Assembly: GCF_016920785.2 (NCBI RefSeq)
Contig: NW_024609884.1
Span: forward strand, 81,819,346-81,883,345
Length of the DNA stretch: 64,000 nucleotides
Direction: 5' to 3'
Origin: Ixodes scapularis
Taxonomy: Eukaryota; Arthropoda; Arachnida; Ixodida; Ixodidae
The translations under genes and the position numbers were made by a program. The notes under the pieces were generated by a model that was not told the origin of the DNA, did no database searches, and saw nothing but the letters and a program-made list of their open reading frames with translations. This document shows, one piece after another, positions 11,253-21,984 of this stretch (position 1 is its first letter; each line of letters opens with the position of its first letter).

Positions 11253-11505
11253 GTATGCTATTCAAGGGGTTCAGGACGGACACTTAGCGACATCCATTGC
11301 AGCGCAACGCCCACCAACAGTCGCTACGTACATGGACATTGTCACAGAACTTGACAGGACATTAAGCCACTCCATTCTTCGACCGAGCCGCGCAGAGAAC
11401 TCAAACGCCAAGCTTCCAGTTGCCAAGCCGTATCCGGCATCTACGCAGAGTTCACTCGAAGCAAGCATTTCAGATAGAGCTGACCATATGCCCGCATCGC
11501 CGTGA
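11176..11505 (+). pseudogene. gag: gag, middle part after frameshift
   Basis: This continues the capsid region in a different frame (A-K-L-K-L-I-S-K-C-P and I-E-Y-A-I-Q-G-V-Q-D-G are typical Gag C-terminal capsid wording). It ends at a TGA at 11503. The same frame resumes after the stop and reaches the zinc knuckle at about 11615, so this copy has one frameshift and one nonsense change. Confidence 0.7.
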
Positions 11506-11598
11506 CGCATTTCATCTCTCCCACCAGATGAACAGGATGCTCGCTACCTTACGATCACTTCAAGACATGGAGCCCCCGCCTACCATCCCGGCCAAGAC

Positions 11599-12366
11599 TT
11601 GAGCAACGCCGTATGCTACAACTGCCGACAGAAGGGTCATCTCTCTGCCAAGTGTAATGCAGCAAGGACTTCAGGTAACCGTCAGTCAGCTAACTCCAAG
11701 GCCAATATCCCTTCCATGTCGTGCCTTCAAGACCCTAATTCGCTTGAGGGCTCATTGATCAAGTGCGCAGTGGTCCAAGCCGACATTCCTGCCATCGGGA
11801 AGATTGACGCTTTCCCGGACAGTGGGTCCAAGCTGACCATACTGTCGCACGATGTCAAATCCTCAAGCTTGCTACCGTGGACAAAGCCACCCATTACCGT
11901 CGTTGGTGGTGGCACGGTCGTCCCATCGGGTACACTGTGCACCCGCATTTCTGTAGGACCCATCTCTGCAGTCGTTGAGGTGATGGTTCTTGCACGCAAT
12001 CCCCTGCCATTGATCCTCGGCGAGGACTGGTTTGAAGCAGCGCACGCAGAACTTCTGGTGAGACCACCTAACCCGACTGAGATTCGTCATCCCAGCACAG
12101 GTGTTGCCTTGATATGCCAAGAGAAGGTGTTGCCGAAGATGTCCAATGCTGTTCTCCTCTGCACCACAACACTACCATCAGCTACACCGACAGTCCCAGT
12201 GACAGGAGGTCTCCAGCTTGAACCTCTTCCAGATGCCAACCAGCCACCGTGGTTAGCTTTGGCATGTTATGAAAGATTGCTTCAGCAAGGAAGTGACCAT
12301 CAAAAGACGTCTGACACAGGTAATCTTCAGACCAACAAGACGAGTTCGATTATGTGTGATGCCCAG
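11599..12366 (+). pseudogene. gag-pol: Gag zinc knuckle, retropepsin and start of pol
   Basis: The frame carries a CCHC zinc knuckle C-Y-N-C-R-Q-K-G-H-L-S-A-K-C at about residues 6-19. An aspartic protease follows, with D-S-G catalytic triad wording (F-P-D-S-G-S-K-L-T, about residue 74) and the flap/terminal motif I-L-G-E-D-W. D-S-G replaces the commoner D-T-G, an accepted variant. After the protease the frame runs into a transposon insertion at 12367; the remainder of the 290-codon frame to 12471 is transposon sequence. Pol resumes in the same frame at 14352. Confidence 0.85.
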
Positions 12367-14343
12367 GGGTGGTTCTCATTTGAACCCGTTCGCATTTCTA
12401 CCTTCTCGTTTTTACCTTCTCATTTCAACCCAGCGCAAAACAACTATCGCGTTTCTCCCTTTCTCATTTAAACCGTTCTCAAAACAAACTTTCGGGTTTT
12501 GACCCTTCTCAAAACGACTTTTCTCATTTTAACCTTTCTCATTTCGAATTTTGTCAAAACATACTTTCTGGTTTTGACCATTGTCAGAGAGACTTTTCTC
12601 ATTTTAACCTGTCTCATTTCGAACCCAAATTAATCCAACATCATGATCTTGCAATCTTTCTGCGGTATTTATGGCGAATTCGGGTAAATAATTGCCTTCG
12701 AGTCCTTGCCTGTGGCACCGGCGACCAAAAACGCGCCAGCGGCGCATCACGTGACCTTCTCTACCCGAATGCAAAGCACAATGAACTGGCGTTTTTATTT
12801 GACTGGGTCGCGAGTGAGCTCTGTTAACTTCTTCGATCATTCTATGGAACCATGAGCACGCTGCATACGCCAACAACATAAATTACGACTCTTTGAGATG
12901 TGTGTAAACAGAAGCGGCCTCACAAAACTTTGCAAAATATTGGCATTACCACAGTCCGTACAGCTGACAGAATATTAAAATATAAAATCAATGAAAGGGC
13001 AGATGTATAAATCAGTGTGGTGCTGCCCGCACGCGCGTCAAATTTCAATAAACTTCGTTTGGATTTTCGATTAACTGTTGCCACGGAGGCTTGCCAGCGT
13101 CGCTTTCCATATTCTGTTTACTGTTAGTAGAGAGTTTTAGTAGATCGTTCCCATGACTCTGATAACGATATTCGACACTCCGCCACCGCCTCCCTTGCGC
13201 ATGCATAGTATCGTTATCGGGGGTATTGGAACGATCTACTAAAACTCTCTAGTACCTTTTTTGGAATCCTCAGTCTTCTCATTGCACCCACCCTCCTTGA
13301 AATTGTAATGCGTGCTCAAGTTTCAAACTGCATCACTATGCATACTTTTTTTTCAGCGGTGTAATAACTTGTTATTACAGAGTTGTAAAATAAAGTGATA
13401 TATGATCCAGCCCGTGTCTCAGAGCCAACATACCTTGCTCAGGCTGGATAAATTCTTCCAAAAATGTTGACTTTCTTTGAAACATAAATTATCTTTCTCT
13501 TCGTTGTTTTTGCTATCTTGTCTCAGAGCACAAAAGGGTGCCTGTCTCGATGGCTTCGTTTGCCACTCGAACCCGCTATTTGCCGCCTCAGCGAGCATTG
13601 TTTCGTTTGGTTCCTTATCCCGATTCTGATGTGGCGATACCGGATACAGTCTGGCAGACGAGCTGCCCGACCTCTTGGAGCTCGGGAAAACTTCTGCTGG
13701 TAAATTGCCGGTACACGCCTGAGAAGCGCAACCCGAAAAGCTTGCACCCACCAGCCTTTGACCACGCGAACGCCCTTGCCGGAGGTATGGGAAACTTTTT
13801 TCAGGGAAAATGACCACTCGAATGAGCCATTACAAGCAAAAACACACGACTAGCACAATGATCCATTCGCTCCACACAACGACATGTTAACGACATACAG
13901 CGACAGAAGAGGAATGAAGTACCGAATGTGTGCTAGCACTTTTGAAACCACGTCACCATGTAACCACGTAGCTACGTCAACAGACTCGGGGTGGCACGCA
14001 GGCATAAGGAAAATTGTTTCATGTGCTATGCAAGAGATGCTGCCGTTTCGCTTCATCTTCAACCGTCATCCCCTCAACTGTTTTCCTTCTTTCTATACCT
14101 CACTACGGTGTTCAAATGACAACGGGTTCAAATGAGAAAGGGTCGAAACGCGAAAGGTTAAAACGCGAAGGGCGTTTTGCGAATGGGTTCAGACGAGAAG
14201 GGTTCAAATGAGAATGGGTTCAAATGAGACGGGTATAAATAAGAAAGGGTCGAAACACGAAAGGTTAAAACGAGAAGGGCGTTTTGCGAATGGGTTCAAA
14301 TGAGAAGGGTTCAAATAAGAATGGGTTGTTTCGAGATACACCC
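12367..14343. mobile_element. DNA transposon with 8-bp target duplication inserted in pol
   Basis: Flanked by exact 8-bp direct repeats ATGCCCAG (12359-12366 and 14344-14351). Ends are GGGTG...CACCC. Both subterminal regions are arrays of TTCTCATTTGAACCC-type units in opposite orientation (12375-12625 and about 14118-14325). Removing the element and one target copy rejoins the pol frame. An 8-bp duplication fits hAT, P or Merlin; the GGGTG start slightly favours Merlin, but no transposase was recognised. The interior frames (for example 13419-13817, minus) lack known domains. Confidence 0.85.
13130..13249. mobile_element. 120-bp TA-flanked MITE
   Basis: GAGAGTTTTAGTAGATCGTTCC at the left end and its reverse complement at the right, with TA on both sides (13128-13129, 13250-13251). 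The inner arms also pair (GATAACGATA with TATCGTTATC). It is compatible with a Tc1/mariner-type MITE and is nested in the 8-bp-duplication element. Confidence 0.75.
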
Positions 14344-14351
14344 ATGCCCAG

Positions 14352-14532
14352 ATTGGAACACAGCTACAGCCAGAAGAGTCCGCCACAGTTCAACATGTCC
14401 TGCAACAACACATTCCCCTTTTCGCCACCAATGATAACGACCTGGGCCTGTACGAAGGAACCGAGCATGTCATTGACCTTATTCCAGACGCCGTTCCTTA
14501 CAGTCGTCAACCCTATCGGTACGCGGCAGCGG
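14352..14532 (+). pseudogene. pol: Start of reverse transcriptase, truncated
   Basis: Continues the protease frame after the transposon. L-F-A-T-N-D-N-D-L-G and then E-H-V-I-D-L-I-P-D-A-V-P-Y-S-R-Q-P-Y-R-Y match the segment just upstream of Ty3/gypsy RT motif 1. Similarity stops abruptly after P-Y-R-Y at about 14530, and the palm with its catalytic Asp pair is absent. Confidence 0.75.
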
Positions 14533-15624
14533 CGGCTGACAAGCCAACGACGTCCGGGTCTTTGACCAAGAGCCAGTCGCCGGCTTCGACGACGCCGAAC
14601 CTACTGGGCCCGCCGCCGAGATCGGGCTTCTTCCAGTGCAGACCCAAGGATACCGCGTTTCCGTTCTCCGTGAGGTAATACAGGACCCCGGACGACTGCC
14701 TGCCGCTTCTGCAGCCCAAGCGAGAAACCGCGCAGACCAAGGCCAAGCCGACTGGCATAATGATCCACAGGTCTCAGGAGGTTCCCGAATCAGACTTGTT
14801 GGGAGCCAAGCCGAAGAAACCGCCTCGAATGACAACGACCGTGAAGCCAGAACGTTCCGCGAGCTCCACGTACAGTAACGCTAGCAGCAGCAATAAGACA
14901 TTCACGAGGGCACCGCCCTTTAGGAATAACCGCGAGTCTACAGCTCTACCGTGCTTAAGGATTTCAACGTGGCCGGAAAGCAGGGCCTAGCAGAAAATAC
15001 GTCCTGAGACAAAGGCCACCTGGTCATGGCGACGTCTAAGCGCGACTCGCCGCTTAAAGAGCAGCGCTGGCCGGAAAGAAGAGTGCGCTACAAGGCCGAA
15101 ATTGTGGGCTCCAACTTCATCATAACACGGGAGGAAGCCAGTCCCGACAAAAAGCAGGAAAGCGCTTTCGACTGCTCTAAAGCCTTTGCCATCGAGCGAC
15201 AGGTCTCCAAAGTCAAAGAGGGAGAGTCCTCAAAGGGTATATCTGCTGCTAAAGAACCACCGATACCGACTTCAGAAGAGGAGACTGCGGTCTCGAATCA
15301 ATCTTTAGAGGCTGACTTAAAGACAGGCCAAGTGGCTGAAGGCCTCAGCCCGGCGAAAGCAGACGCGTTCACCCAGCTTTCAGATGATTTTGCCACCGAC
15401 GTTGGGGACAAGCTCGTTTGTCCCAGACAGCAGACACTAGCCAAGAATGACATTTTGTCGCCAGCTGATAGCAAAGACGGCGGCAAGTTTCGAAGTGTTT
15501 CGGCTCAAACCCGAACTTCCGACACGCCGTCGCAGATGCAGCTTCTTAGCCCGGGCACGGAAACAGAAGGCAGCAGGTCTGACGACAAAGACGAGGATTC
15601 CATCGGAGAGCCATTCCTTTGGGA
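14533..15624. other. Non-retroviral insert replacing pol
   Basis: About 1.1 kb with no RT, RNase H or integrase-core motif lies where about 2.5 kb of pol would be expected. On the plus strand it encodes Lys/Ser/Pro/Thr-rich low-complexity protein in shifting frames; from 15026 a frame runs on into integrase. On the minus strand, 14513-14758 reads as a globular-looking stretch (L-Y-Y-L-T-E-N-G-N-A-V-S-L-G-L). I recognise neither. A captured host transcript or another element are the options. Confidence 0.6.
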
Positions 15625-16297
15625 AGACAAACTCAGTACTGCCGCCTTCGCTGTAAACACGACCATGAACACCAGCCTGCAGGTTTTGCCTTTTGAGCTA
15701 CTACACGGATATGTCTCCAAACTTCCATTGGAGACGTTTCGGCGCCCAGAAGCTACCACTCTTGAAACAGGGCTTCTACACCTCGCGGGACGTCGAAGCG
15801 AAGCGCAGCAAAACTCTGCTCAAGCCAGACAGCAGCGGAAACATCGCTACAATAAAACTCACCGTGATGGCACCTTTCAAGTAGGCCAGTATGTGTGGCT
15901 TCAGCGCCAAGAGCCCATCACCAATGGGACGACGAAAATGGCCCCACCATTCAAGGGTCTCTATCGAATCACGGAACAAAGGACCCTGGTCACTTATGCG
16001 GTCCGCCGCGTTGCTGCCCATGCGACCAGCACTTCATCCAGGGATGAGGAGGTTGTGCACTCGAGCCATCTTAAGCTGTTCCGTCCGCCATACATGGACC
16101 CTGCGCTCTTCCCCCTTGAAAGATCCGTCCCCGTTACTTCGCAACCTGGTGGAACGAGTGACAGAACAGCCTTCGCTGAAACTGTTGTGAGCCCTACCCC
16201 ACACATTCCATCAGGCGAAGAAGAGCCACCGTCAACTTTTAGTAGTCTGCGGGGCCACATTCAGCAGCCTAGATGGATTGATGACCATGAGGAATGA
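15026..16297 (+). CDS. Fusion frame: unknown low-complexity protein + integrase C-terminus
   Basis: The longest clean frame near here, 423 codons. Residues 1 to about 199 are Glu/Lys/Ser-rich, probably disordered and unrecognised. From about residue 200 the wording is gypsy integrase: end of the catalytic core (W-E-D-K-L-S-T-A-A-F-A-V-N-T, then P-F-E-L-L-H-G-Y), a basic linker (R-Q-Q-R-K-H-R-Y-N) and a C-terminal GPY-like fold (F-x-V-G-Q-Y-V-W-L, then P-F-K-G-L-Y-R-I-T). The integrase catalytic D-D-E residues are missing, so it cannot integrate DNA. The start codon is the first in frame and has no special support. Whether the fusion is translated is unknown. Confidence 0.65.
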   Translation: MATSKRDSPLKEQRWPERRVRYKAEIVGSNFIITREEASPDKKQESAFDCSKAFAIERQVSKVKEGESSKGISAAKEPPIPTSEEETAVSNQSLEADLKTGQVAEGLSPAKADAFTQLSDDFATDVGDKLVCPRQQTLAKNDILSPADSKDGGKFRSVSAQTRTSDTPSQMQLLSPGTETEGSRSDDKDEDSIGEPFLWEDKLSTAAFAVNTTMNTSLQVLPFELLHGYVSKLPLETFRRPEATTLETGLLHLAGRRSEAQQNSAQARQQRKHRYNKTHRDGTFQVGQYVWLQRQEPITNGTTKMAPPFKGLYRITEQRTLVTYAVRRVAAHATSTSSRDEEVVHSSHLKLFRPPYMDPALFPLERSVPVTSQPGGTSDRTAFAETVVSPTPHIPSGEEEPPSTFSSLRGHIQQPRWIDDHEE

Positions 16298-16323
16298 ACA
16301 GTTCAAGAGAACCAGGATTGGTT

Positions 16324-16338
16324 AAAAGAGGGGTGGGA
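16324..16338 (+). promoter_or_regulatory. Polypurine tract
   Basis: AAAAGAGGGGTGGGA directly abuts the TG of the 3' LTR, the position where plus-strand DNA priming occurs in LTR retroelements. Confidence 0.8.
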
Positions 16339-16508
16339 TGTGAGCCATACGGCAAAACCCGCAATTCGGTCTGGCAATCATCGTGCCCACGCGCTCAAGA
16401 ACTGGCGCGTGCAGTTGTTCTTGGTCGCCTCGGAGCGTTATGCCGCCATCTAACCCAGTTCTCTCTTAATTAAACCTTTTTACATTCTTTATCTGCCTAC
16501 CAGTCCTC

Positions 16509-16511
<3 letters not shown>
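16339..16511 (+). repeat. 3' LTR
   Basis: TGTGAGCC...CTCACA, the partner of 10211-10384. It is followed directly by a TA tract. Confidence 0.9.

Positions 16512-16559
<48 letters not shown>
16512..16559. repeat. (TA)n microsatellite
   Basis: A TA run sandwiched between the LTR end and hAT-like copy B. Confidence 0.95.
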
Positions 16560-16562
<3 letters not shown>

Positions 16563-17751
16563 GGTGTCGAACCGGAAAGATACGGGTTCGCTTACGGTTC
16601 AGGTTCAGGTAAATTTATTTTGTTCCGGTTCAGTTCCGGTTCGATTAATTCGATCCGCGAACCGGTTTGGGGCGCTGAACCGGTTCGCGAACCGGTTCGA
16701 AAATTATAAATGACAAATTGCAACATCAAAATAAATTACAAATAAAACATCTGAAATCAGCACATACGAAACGGGATACATCGTAGTGTAAGGCTCAGGG
16801 ATTTCAACCAGGAATGGTTTCTTTATGTGCACTCAAAGGTTACCTCACCGACGTTTAGGTATTCGGACTTCATCTAATTGGGTCCGACGCAGTAGCTGTA
16901 AAATCCGCGACCTCCTTACAAACCCACTTACAAGTAGAACTCACTAACTATCCCGCCACCTCGGCGTGTAAGCAATTGAAGGAACAGTGGGGAGAAAATA
17001 CAGCTTTCTTTTTTTGAACTAGCCTTCGGTAACTCAAATTAAACCCTTAAAGAAGTTTTCATTAAACAAGATACGGAATATGAAAAACACTTCACCAAAC
17101 GCAACGCCAGAAGGACGTAATAGGATAAATATTAAAATAGAAGAGTTCGCTGTCTCACAAATATCTTAACTTCTAAGTGCCTATACGAAACCGGATGCAT
17201 TATTATCAAACTCCACAGCCTTTTCTTTTCTCATTCCGACGGAAGCAAGCTTCAAGAACTCGCGCGTTCTAGAAACGTGTTATGAAATGAGCACACAGCA
17301 GCATTTAGGATTTACGAGATTGTAAGAAAATAAAATCCCGTGACGCGATTTTTTTTTTTTTTTGCACAGTCTTCCAATTTTCTTTTTTCCGTGCAAGCCG
17401 CGACCAGCGCAATACTGGTTCCTATGTCAAGATTCATGGATGCAGCGTTTGTCAAGATTCATGGATGCAGCGTTTATATTCCTAAGACTGAGTGGAGAAG
17501 AAAAATATGTAAGCGAGGTGTGTGTCAGTTGACGGCACTTAAAAAACAAATGGCATTGATAGCACATTCATTGTCAACAGCGCGTGGCCGAACCCTTTTG
17601 ACATAAGCCGGTAACCGTTATTCTTTTTCCGGTTCAGTTCCGGTTCGGGCTCATCGCGATAACAATATAACGGTTCGGGTTCGGGTTCAGTTTCGGAAAA
17701 AATACCGGTTCGGTTCCGGTTTTCGGTTCGGTTTGGTTCCGGTTCGACACC

Positions 17752-17754
<3 letters not shown>
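16560..17754 (+). mobile_element. hAT-like element, copy B
   Basis: CAGGGTGTCGAACCGG at the left and CCGGTTCGACACCCTG at the right, with TA tract on both sides. Structure and interior match copy A, with a slightly longer TIR match. The 88-codon interior frame (17340-17606) corresponds to 9774-10043 in copy A. No transposase is recognisable. Confidence 0.8.

Positions 17755-17800
<46 letters not shown>
17755..17800. repeat. (TA)n microsatellite
   Basis: A TA run between copy B and the palindromic unit that follows. Confidence 0.95.
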
Positions 17801-17806
<6 letters not shown>

Positions 17807-19005
17807 GGGTGATTTCATCTCAAATCGGGCAGGCTAAAAGTGTCTAATTTTTAATTTTCACGAAAAAAATATATGTTTTGGGGGTATTTCTCAAATGAAG
17901 GAGGGCGCAAACCGCATGTTCTCCCGATTTTTCGTCCTCGAGTTACGAGCCGTAGAAGCCGCAGTGGCACAAACTAGTGTTTTTGCCTGCCGTCACAGGT
18001 CGCGTGTTTGACACCCTCTGCTGACGCTATTGTTTTCTCTACACCCTTTTAAATTTTCCCCCTAATTTAGTAGGTATTATAAAGGTACCTTGATGTATTC
18101 AAATATTTTTAGAAATTTGATTGTTTTCTAAAACACATGTCAAACTCGTCACTCCGTCACTTTTTGGTCAAATTTGACAGGTCATTACTTTGTCTGTACT
18201 TAAGGTAAATTTTCTTTCTTTGGCTCTACAGAAAGCCCAAAGCAAGCCCATTATAGATATAATATTATCATTCTGATCTGTCGACTAGCCGCTCCGCTAC
18301 CTTCACGTAAACGTTGTAAGAAATAACAAATGTTTAAAGTTTGAGGTCGATTTTCTCAAAAACCCCATTTTTGTAAATTTTTATTTTTTAAATTCTTTTA
18401 GACATATTAGTCGACTACAAGGAAAAACAGTCTAGAATTGTAATATTTTGGTTGTATGTCCTCTGTTTGAGCCGCAATCGCGTGAAATGTGTGAACATTT
18501 GTTATTTTTTACAACGTTTACGTGAAGGTAGCGGAGCGGCTACTCGGCAGATAATAATGATCTTATTATATCTATAATGCGCTTGCTTTGGGCTTTCTGT
18601 AGAGCCAAATAAAGAAAATTTACCTTAAGTACAGACAAAGTAATGACCTGTCAAATTTGACCGAAAAGCGACCGGAGTGACGAGTTTGACATGTTTTTTA
18701 GAAAACAATCAAATTCCTAAAACTATTTGGATACATCAAGGTATCTTTATAATACCTATTAAATAAGGGGGAAAAGTTAAAAGGGTGTAGAGAAAACAAT
18801 AGCGCCAGCAGAGGGTGTCAAACGCGCGACCTGCGACGGCAGGCAAAACTCTAGTTTCTGCCACTGCGGCTTCTACGCTTCGTAACTCGAGAACAAAAAA
18901 TGTGGGGAACTTGCGGTTTGCGCTCTCATTCATTTTAGAAATGCCCCTAAAACATATATTTTTTTCGTGAAAATTAAAAGCTGGACCCTTTCAGCCTGCC
19001 CGATA
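17807..19005 (+). mobile_element. Foldback-type unit 1 (about 500-bp inverted arms)
   Basis: GGGTGATTTCATCTCAAATC starts the unit. The arm (17807 to about 18325) is repeated inverted at about 18495-19003, leaving a spacer of about 170 bp. No transposase frame is seen. The right terminus is truncated ('cctgcccgata') where unit 2 begins. Confidence 0.8.
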
Positions 19006-20222
19006 TGGGAAATTTCATCTCAAATCGGGCAGAATAAAAAAGTATGAATTTTAATTTTCATGAAAAAATATATGTTTTGGGGGTATTTATCAAATAAATG
19101 AGGGCGCAAACCGCATGTTCTCCGGATTTCTTGTTCTTCAGTTACGAAGCGTAGAAACCGCAGTGGCAGAAACTAGAGTTTTTGCCTGCCGTCGGAGGTC
19201 GCGTGTTTGACACCCTCTGCTGGCGCCATTGTTTTCTCTACACCTTTTTAACTTTCCCCCCACATTTAATAGGTATTATAAAGATACCTTGATGTATTCA
19301 AATAGTTTTAGGAATTTGATTGTTTTCTAAAAAACATGTCAAACTCGTCACTCCGGTCGCTTTTCGGTCAAATTTGACAGGTCATTACTTTGTCTGTACT
19401 TAAGGTAAATTATCTTTAATTGGCTCTACAGAAAGCCCAAAGCAAGCCCATTATAGATATAATAATATCATTATTATCTGCCAAGTAGCCGCTCCGCTAC
19501 TTTCACGTAAACGTCGTGAAAAATAACAAATGTTCACACATTTCACGCGACTGCGGCTCAAACAGAGGACATACAACCAAAATATTACATTTCTAGACTG
19601 TTTTTTTTTGTAGTCGACTAATATGTCTCAAAGAATTAAAAAAATAAAAATTTACAAAAATGGGGTTTTTGAGAAAATCGACCTCAAACTTTAAACATTT
19701 GTTATTTCTTACAACGTTTACGTGAAGGTAGCGGAGCGGCTATTCGACAGATCATAATGATATTATTATATATATAATGGTCTTGCTTTGGGCTTTCTGT
19801 AGAGCCAAAGAAAGAAAATTTACCTTAAGTACAGACAAAGTAATGACCTGTTAAATTTAACCAAAAAGCGACCGGAGTGACGAGTTTGACCTGTGTTTTA
19901 GAAAACAATCAAATTCCTAAAAATATTTAAATACATCAAGGTATTTTTATAATACCTATTAAATGATGGGGAAAAGTTAGAAGGGTGTAGAAAATACAAT
20001 AACGTCAGCAGAGGGTGTCAAACACGCGACCTGCGACGGCAGGCAAAAACACTAGTTTCTGCCACTGCGGCTTCTACGGCTTGTAACTCGAGAACAAAAA
20101 ATCGGGAGAACATGCGGTTTGCGCCCTCCTTCATTTGAGAAATACCCCCAAAACATATATTTTTTTCGTGAAAATTAAAAATTAGACCCTTTTAGCCTGC
20201 CCGATTTGAGATGAAATCACCC
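19006..20222 (-). mobile_element. Foldback-type unit 2 (inverse orientation)
   Basis: Same element as unit 1 but with the spacer inverted: the block containing GTCGACTAATATGTC lies at about 19610-19630 here, while its complement is at about 18405-18420 in unit 1. The two units are therefore head-to-head. It ends GATGAAATCACCC, the complement of the unit 1 start. Confidence 0.8.
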
Positions 20223-20244
20223 ATATATATATATATACATATAT

Positions 20245-21446
20245 CAGCGTGTCGAACCGGAACCGAACCGAAGCGAAAACCGGAACCGAACCGGTATTTT
20301 TTCCGGAACTGAACCCGAACCCGAACCTTTATATTGTTATCGCGATGAACCCGAACCGGAACTGAACCGAAAAAAAAAAAATAACGGTTTCCGGCTTATG
20401 TCAAAACGGTTCGGCCACGTGCTGTTGACAATGAATGTGCTATCAATGCCATTTGTTTTTTAAGTGCCGTCAACTGACACACACCTCGCTTACATATTTT
20501 TCTTCTCCACTCAGTCTTAGGAATATAAACGCTGCATCCATGAATCTTGACAAACGCTGCATCCATGAATCTTGACATAGGAACCAGTATTGCGCTGGTC
20601 GCGGCTTGCACGGAAGAGAATTAGAAGGCTGTGCAGAAAAAAAAAAAATCGCGTCACGGGATTTTATTTTTTTACAATCTCGTAAATCCTAAATGCTGCT
20701 GTGTGCTCATTTCATAACACGTTTCTAGAACGCGCGAGTTCTCGAAGCTTGCTTCCATCGGAATGAGAAAAGAAAAGGCTGTGGAATTTGATAATAATGC
20801 ATCCGGTTTCGTATAGGCACTTAGAAGCTAACATATGTGTGAGACAGCGAACTCTTCTATTTTAATATTTTTCCTATATTACGTCCTTCTGGCGTTGCGT
20901 TCGGTGAAGTGTTCTTCATATTCCGTATCTTGTTTAATGAAAACTTCTTTAAGGGTCTAATTAGAGTTACCGATGGCTAGTTCAAATAAAGAAAGCTGTA
21001 TTTTCTCCCCACTGCTCCTTCAATTGCTTACACGCCGAGGTGGCGGGATAGTTAGCGAGTTCTACTTGTAAGTGGGTTTGTAAGGAGGTCGCGGATTTTA
21101 CAGCTATTGCGTCGGACCCAATTAGATGAAGTCCGAATGCGTAAACGTCGGTGAGGTAACCTTTGAGTGCACATAAAGAAACCATTCCTGGTAGAAATTC
21201 CTGAGCCTTACACTGCGATGTATCCCGTCTCGTATGTGCTGATTTCAGATGTTTTATTTGTAATTTATTTTGATGTTGCAATTTGTCATTTATAATTTCC
21301 GAACCGGTTCGCGAACCGGTTCAGCGCCCCGAACCGGTTCGCGAACCGGTTCGCGGATCGAATTATTCGAACCGCAACTGAACCGGAACAAAATAAATTT
21401 ACCTGAACCGTAACCGAACCCATATTTTTTTCGGTTCGACACACTG
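20245..21446 (-). mobile_element. hAT-like element, copy C (inverted)
   Basis: The reverse-strand counterpart of copies A and B, with interior frames on the minus strand (20396-20611; 20982-21281). Flanked by 'atat' on both sides. Small substitutions distinguish it from copy B, so the palindrome is not a perfect mirror. Confidence 0.8.
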
Positions 21447-21984
21447 ATATATATAGCGCGATTTTTAACATCAACATATTAAAAACGCGATAGACAGGCC
21501 GATGCCGTTTTCACAGATTATTTGTGGGGCTCGGCGGACATTAGATGAGTAAATAAACGTCACAATACGTTGTCTAAATAACTTTTTTAATTGACAGTGT
21601 AATTGACCATGTCGAATTTTCAGTTTTAAAGGGGCTATGAATAAAAGCTAGCCCAACTGAAACAATTTACGAAAAGTTGACGAGGTTTGCGTTATTCATA
21701 GCTAAACGTCTGCCTTTCGTCGCCTGATTAAAAAACAGCGCACTGGACAGAGCGCAGGATGTTATGCTTGCGTAGTCATTTCGGACGGACCGTTGGAAGT
21801 ATGATGCTGGAGCATCCATCAAAGGCACGCTCTAAAAAGTGTGCAACTTTGTTCATTCTGAATGCGACAGTACTTTATGAGGGTTGTAACTTCACTAGAA
21901 AATTAAATAATTCATGGAACTCCAATATGAGAAGTTCTCGCTAACACAAACATGCCATCACCGACATGCCATGTCAAAACATCT
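21447..21984. other. Unassigned spacer
   Basis: AT-rich, with no supportable gene and no recognised repeat apart from TA runs at the left edge. Confidence 0.4.

Larger units (their letters stand above)
10211..16511 (+). mobile_element. Ty3/gypsy-like LTR retrotransposon, degraded and chimeric
   Basis: Two directly repeated LTRs of about 173 bp (TG...CA) bound a primer-binding-site-like TGGCGCAGTCGAC, gag with a zinc knuckle, a retropepsin, the very start of reverse transcriptase and the end of integrase. A polypurine tract abuts the 3' LTR. Order and motifs are those of Ty3/gypsy (inference from motifs). It lies between TA tracts, so the target duplication cannot be read. It is defective through a frameshift, a stop, a 1977-bp transposon insertion and replacement of most of pol. 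Confidence 0.85.

Noticed and set aside
16560..21446. Palindrome as a pure assembly foldback artefact
   Set aside because: Arms differ by substitutions and small indels, and the two foldback units are truncated differently at the centre, so a mirrored read is unlikely, though not excluded.
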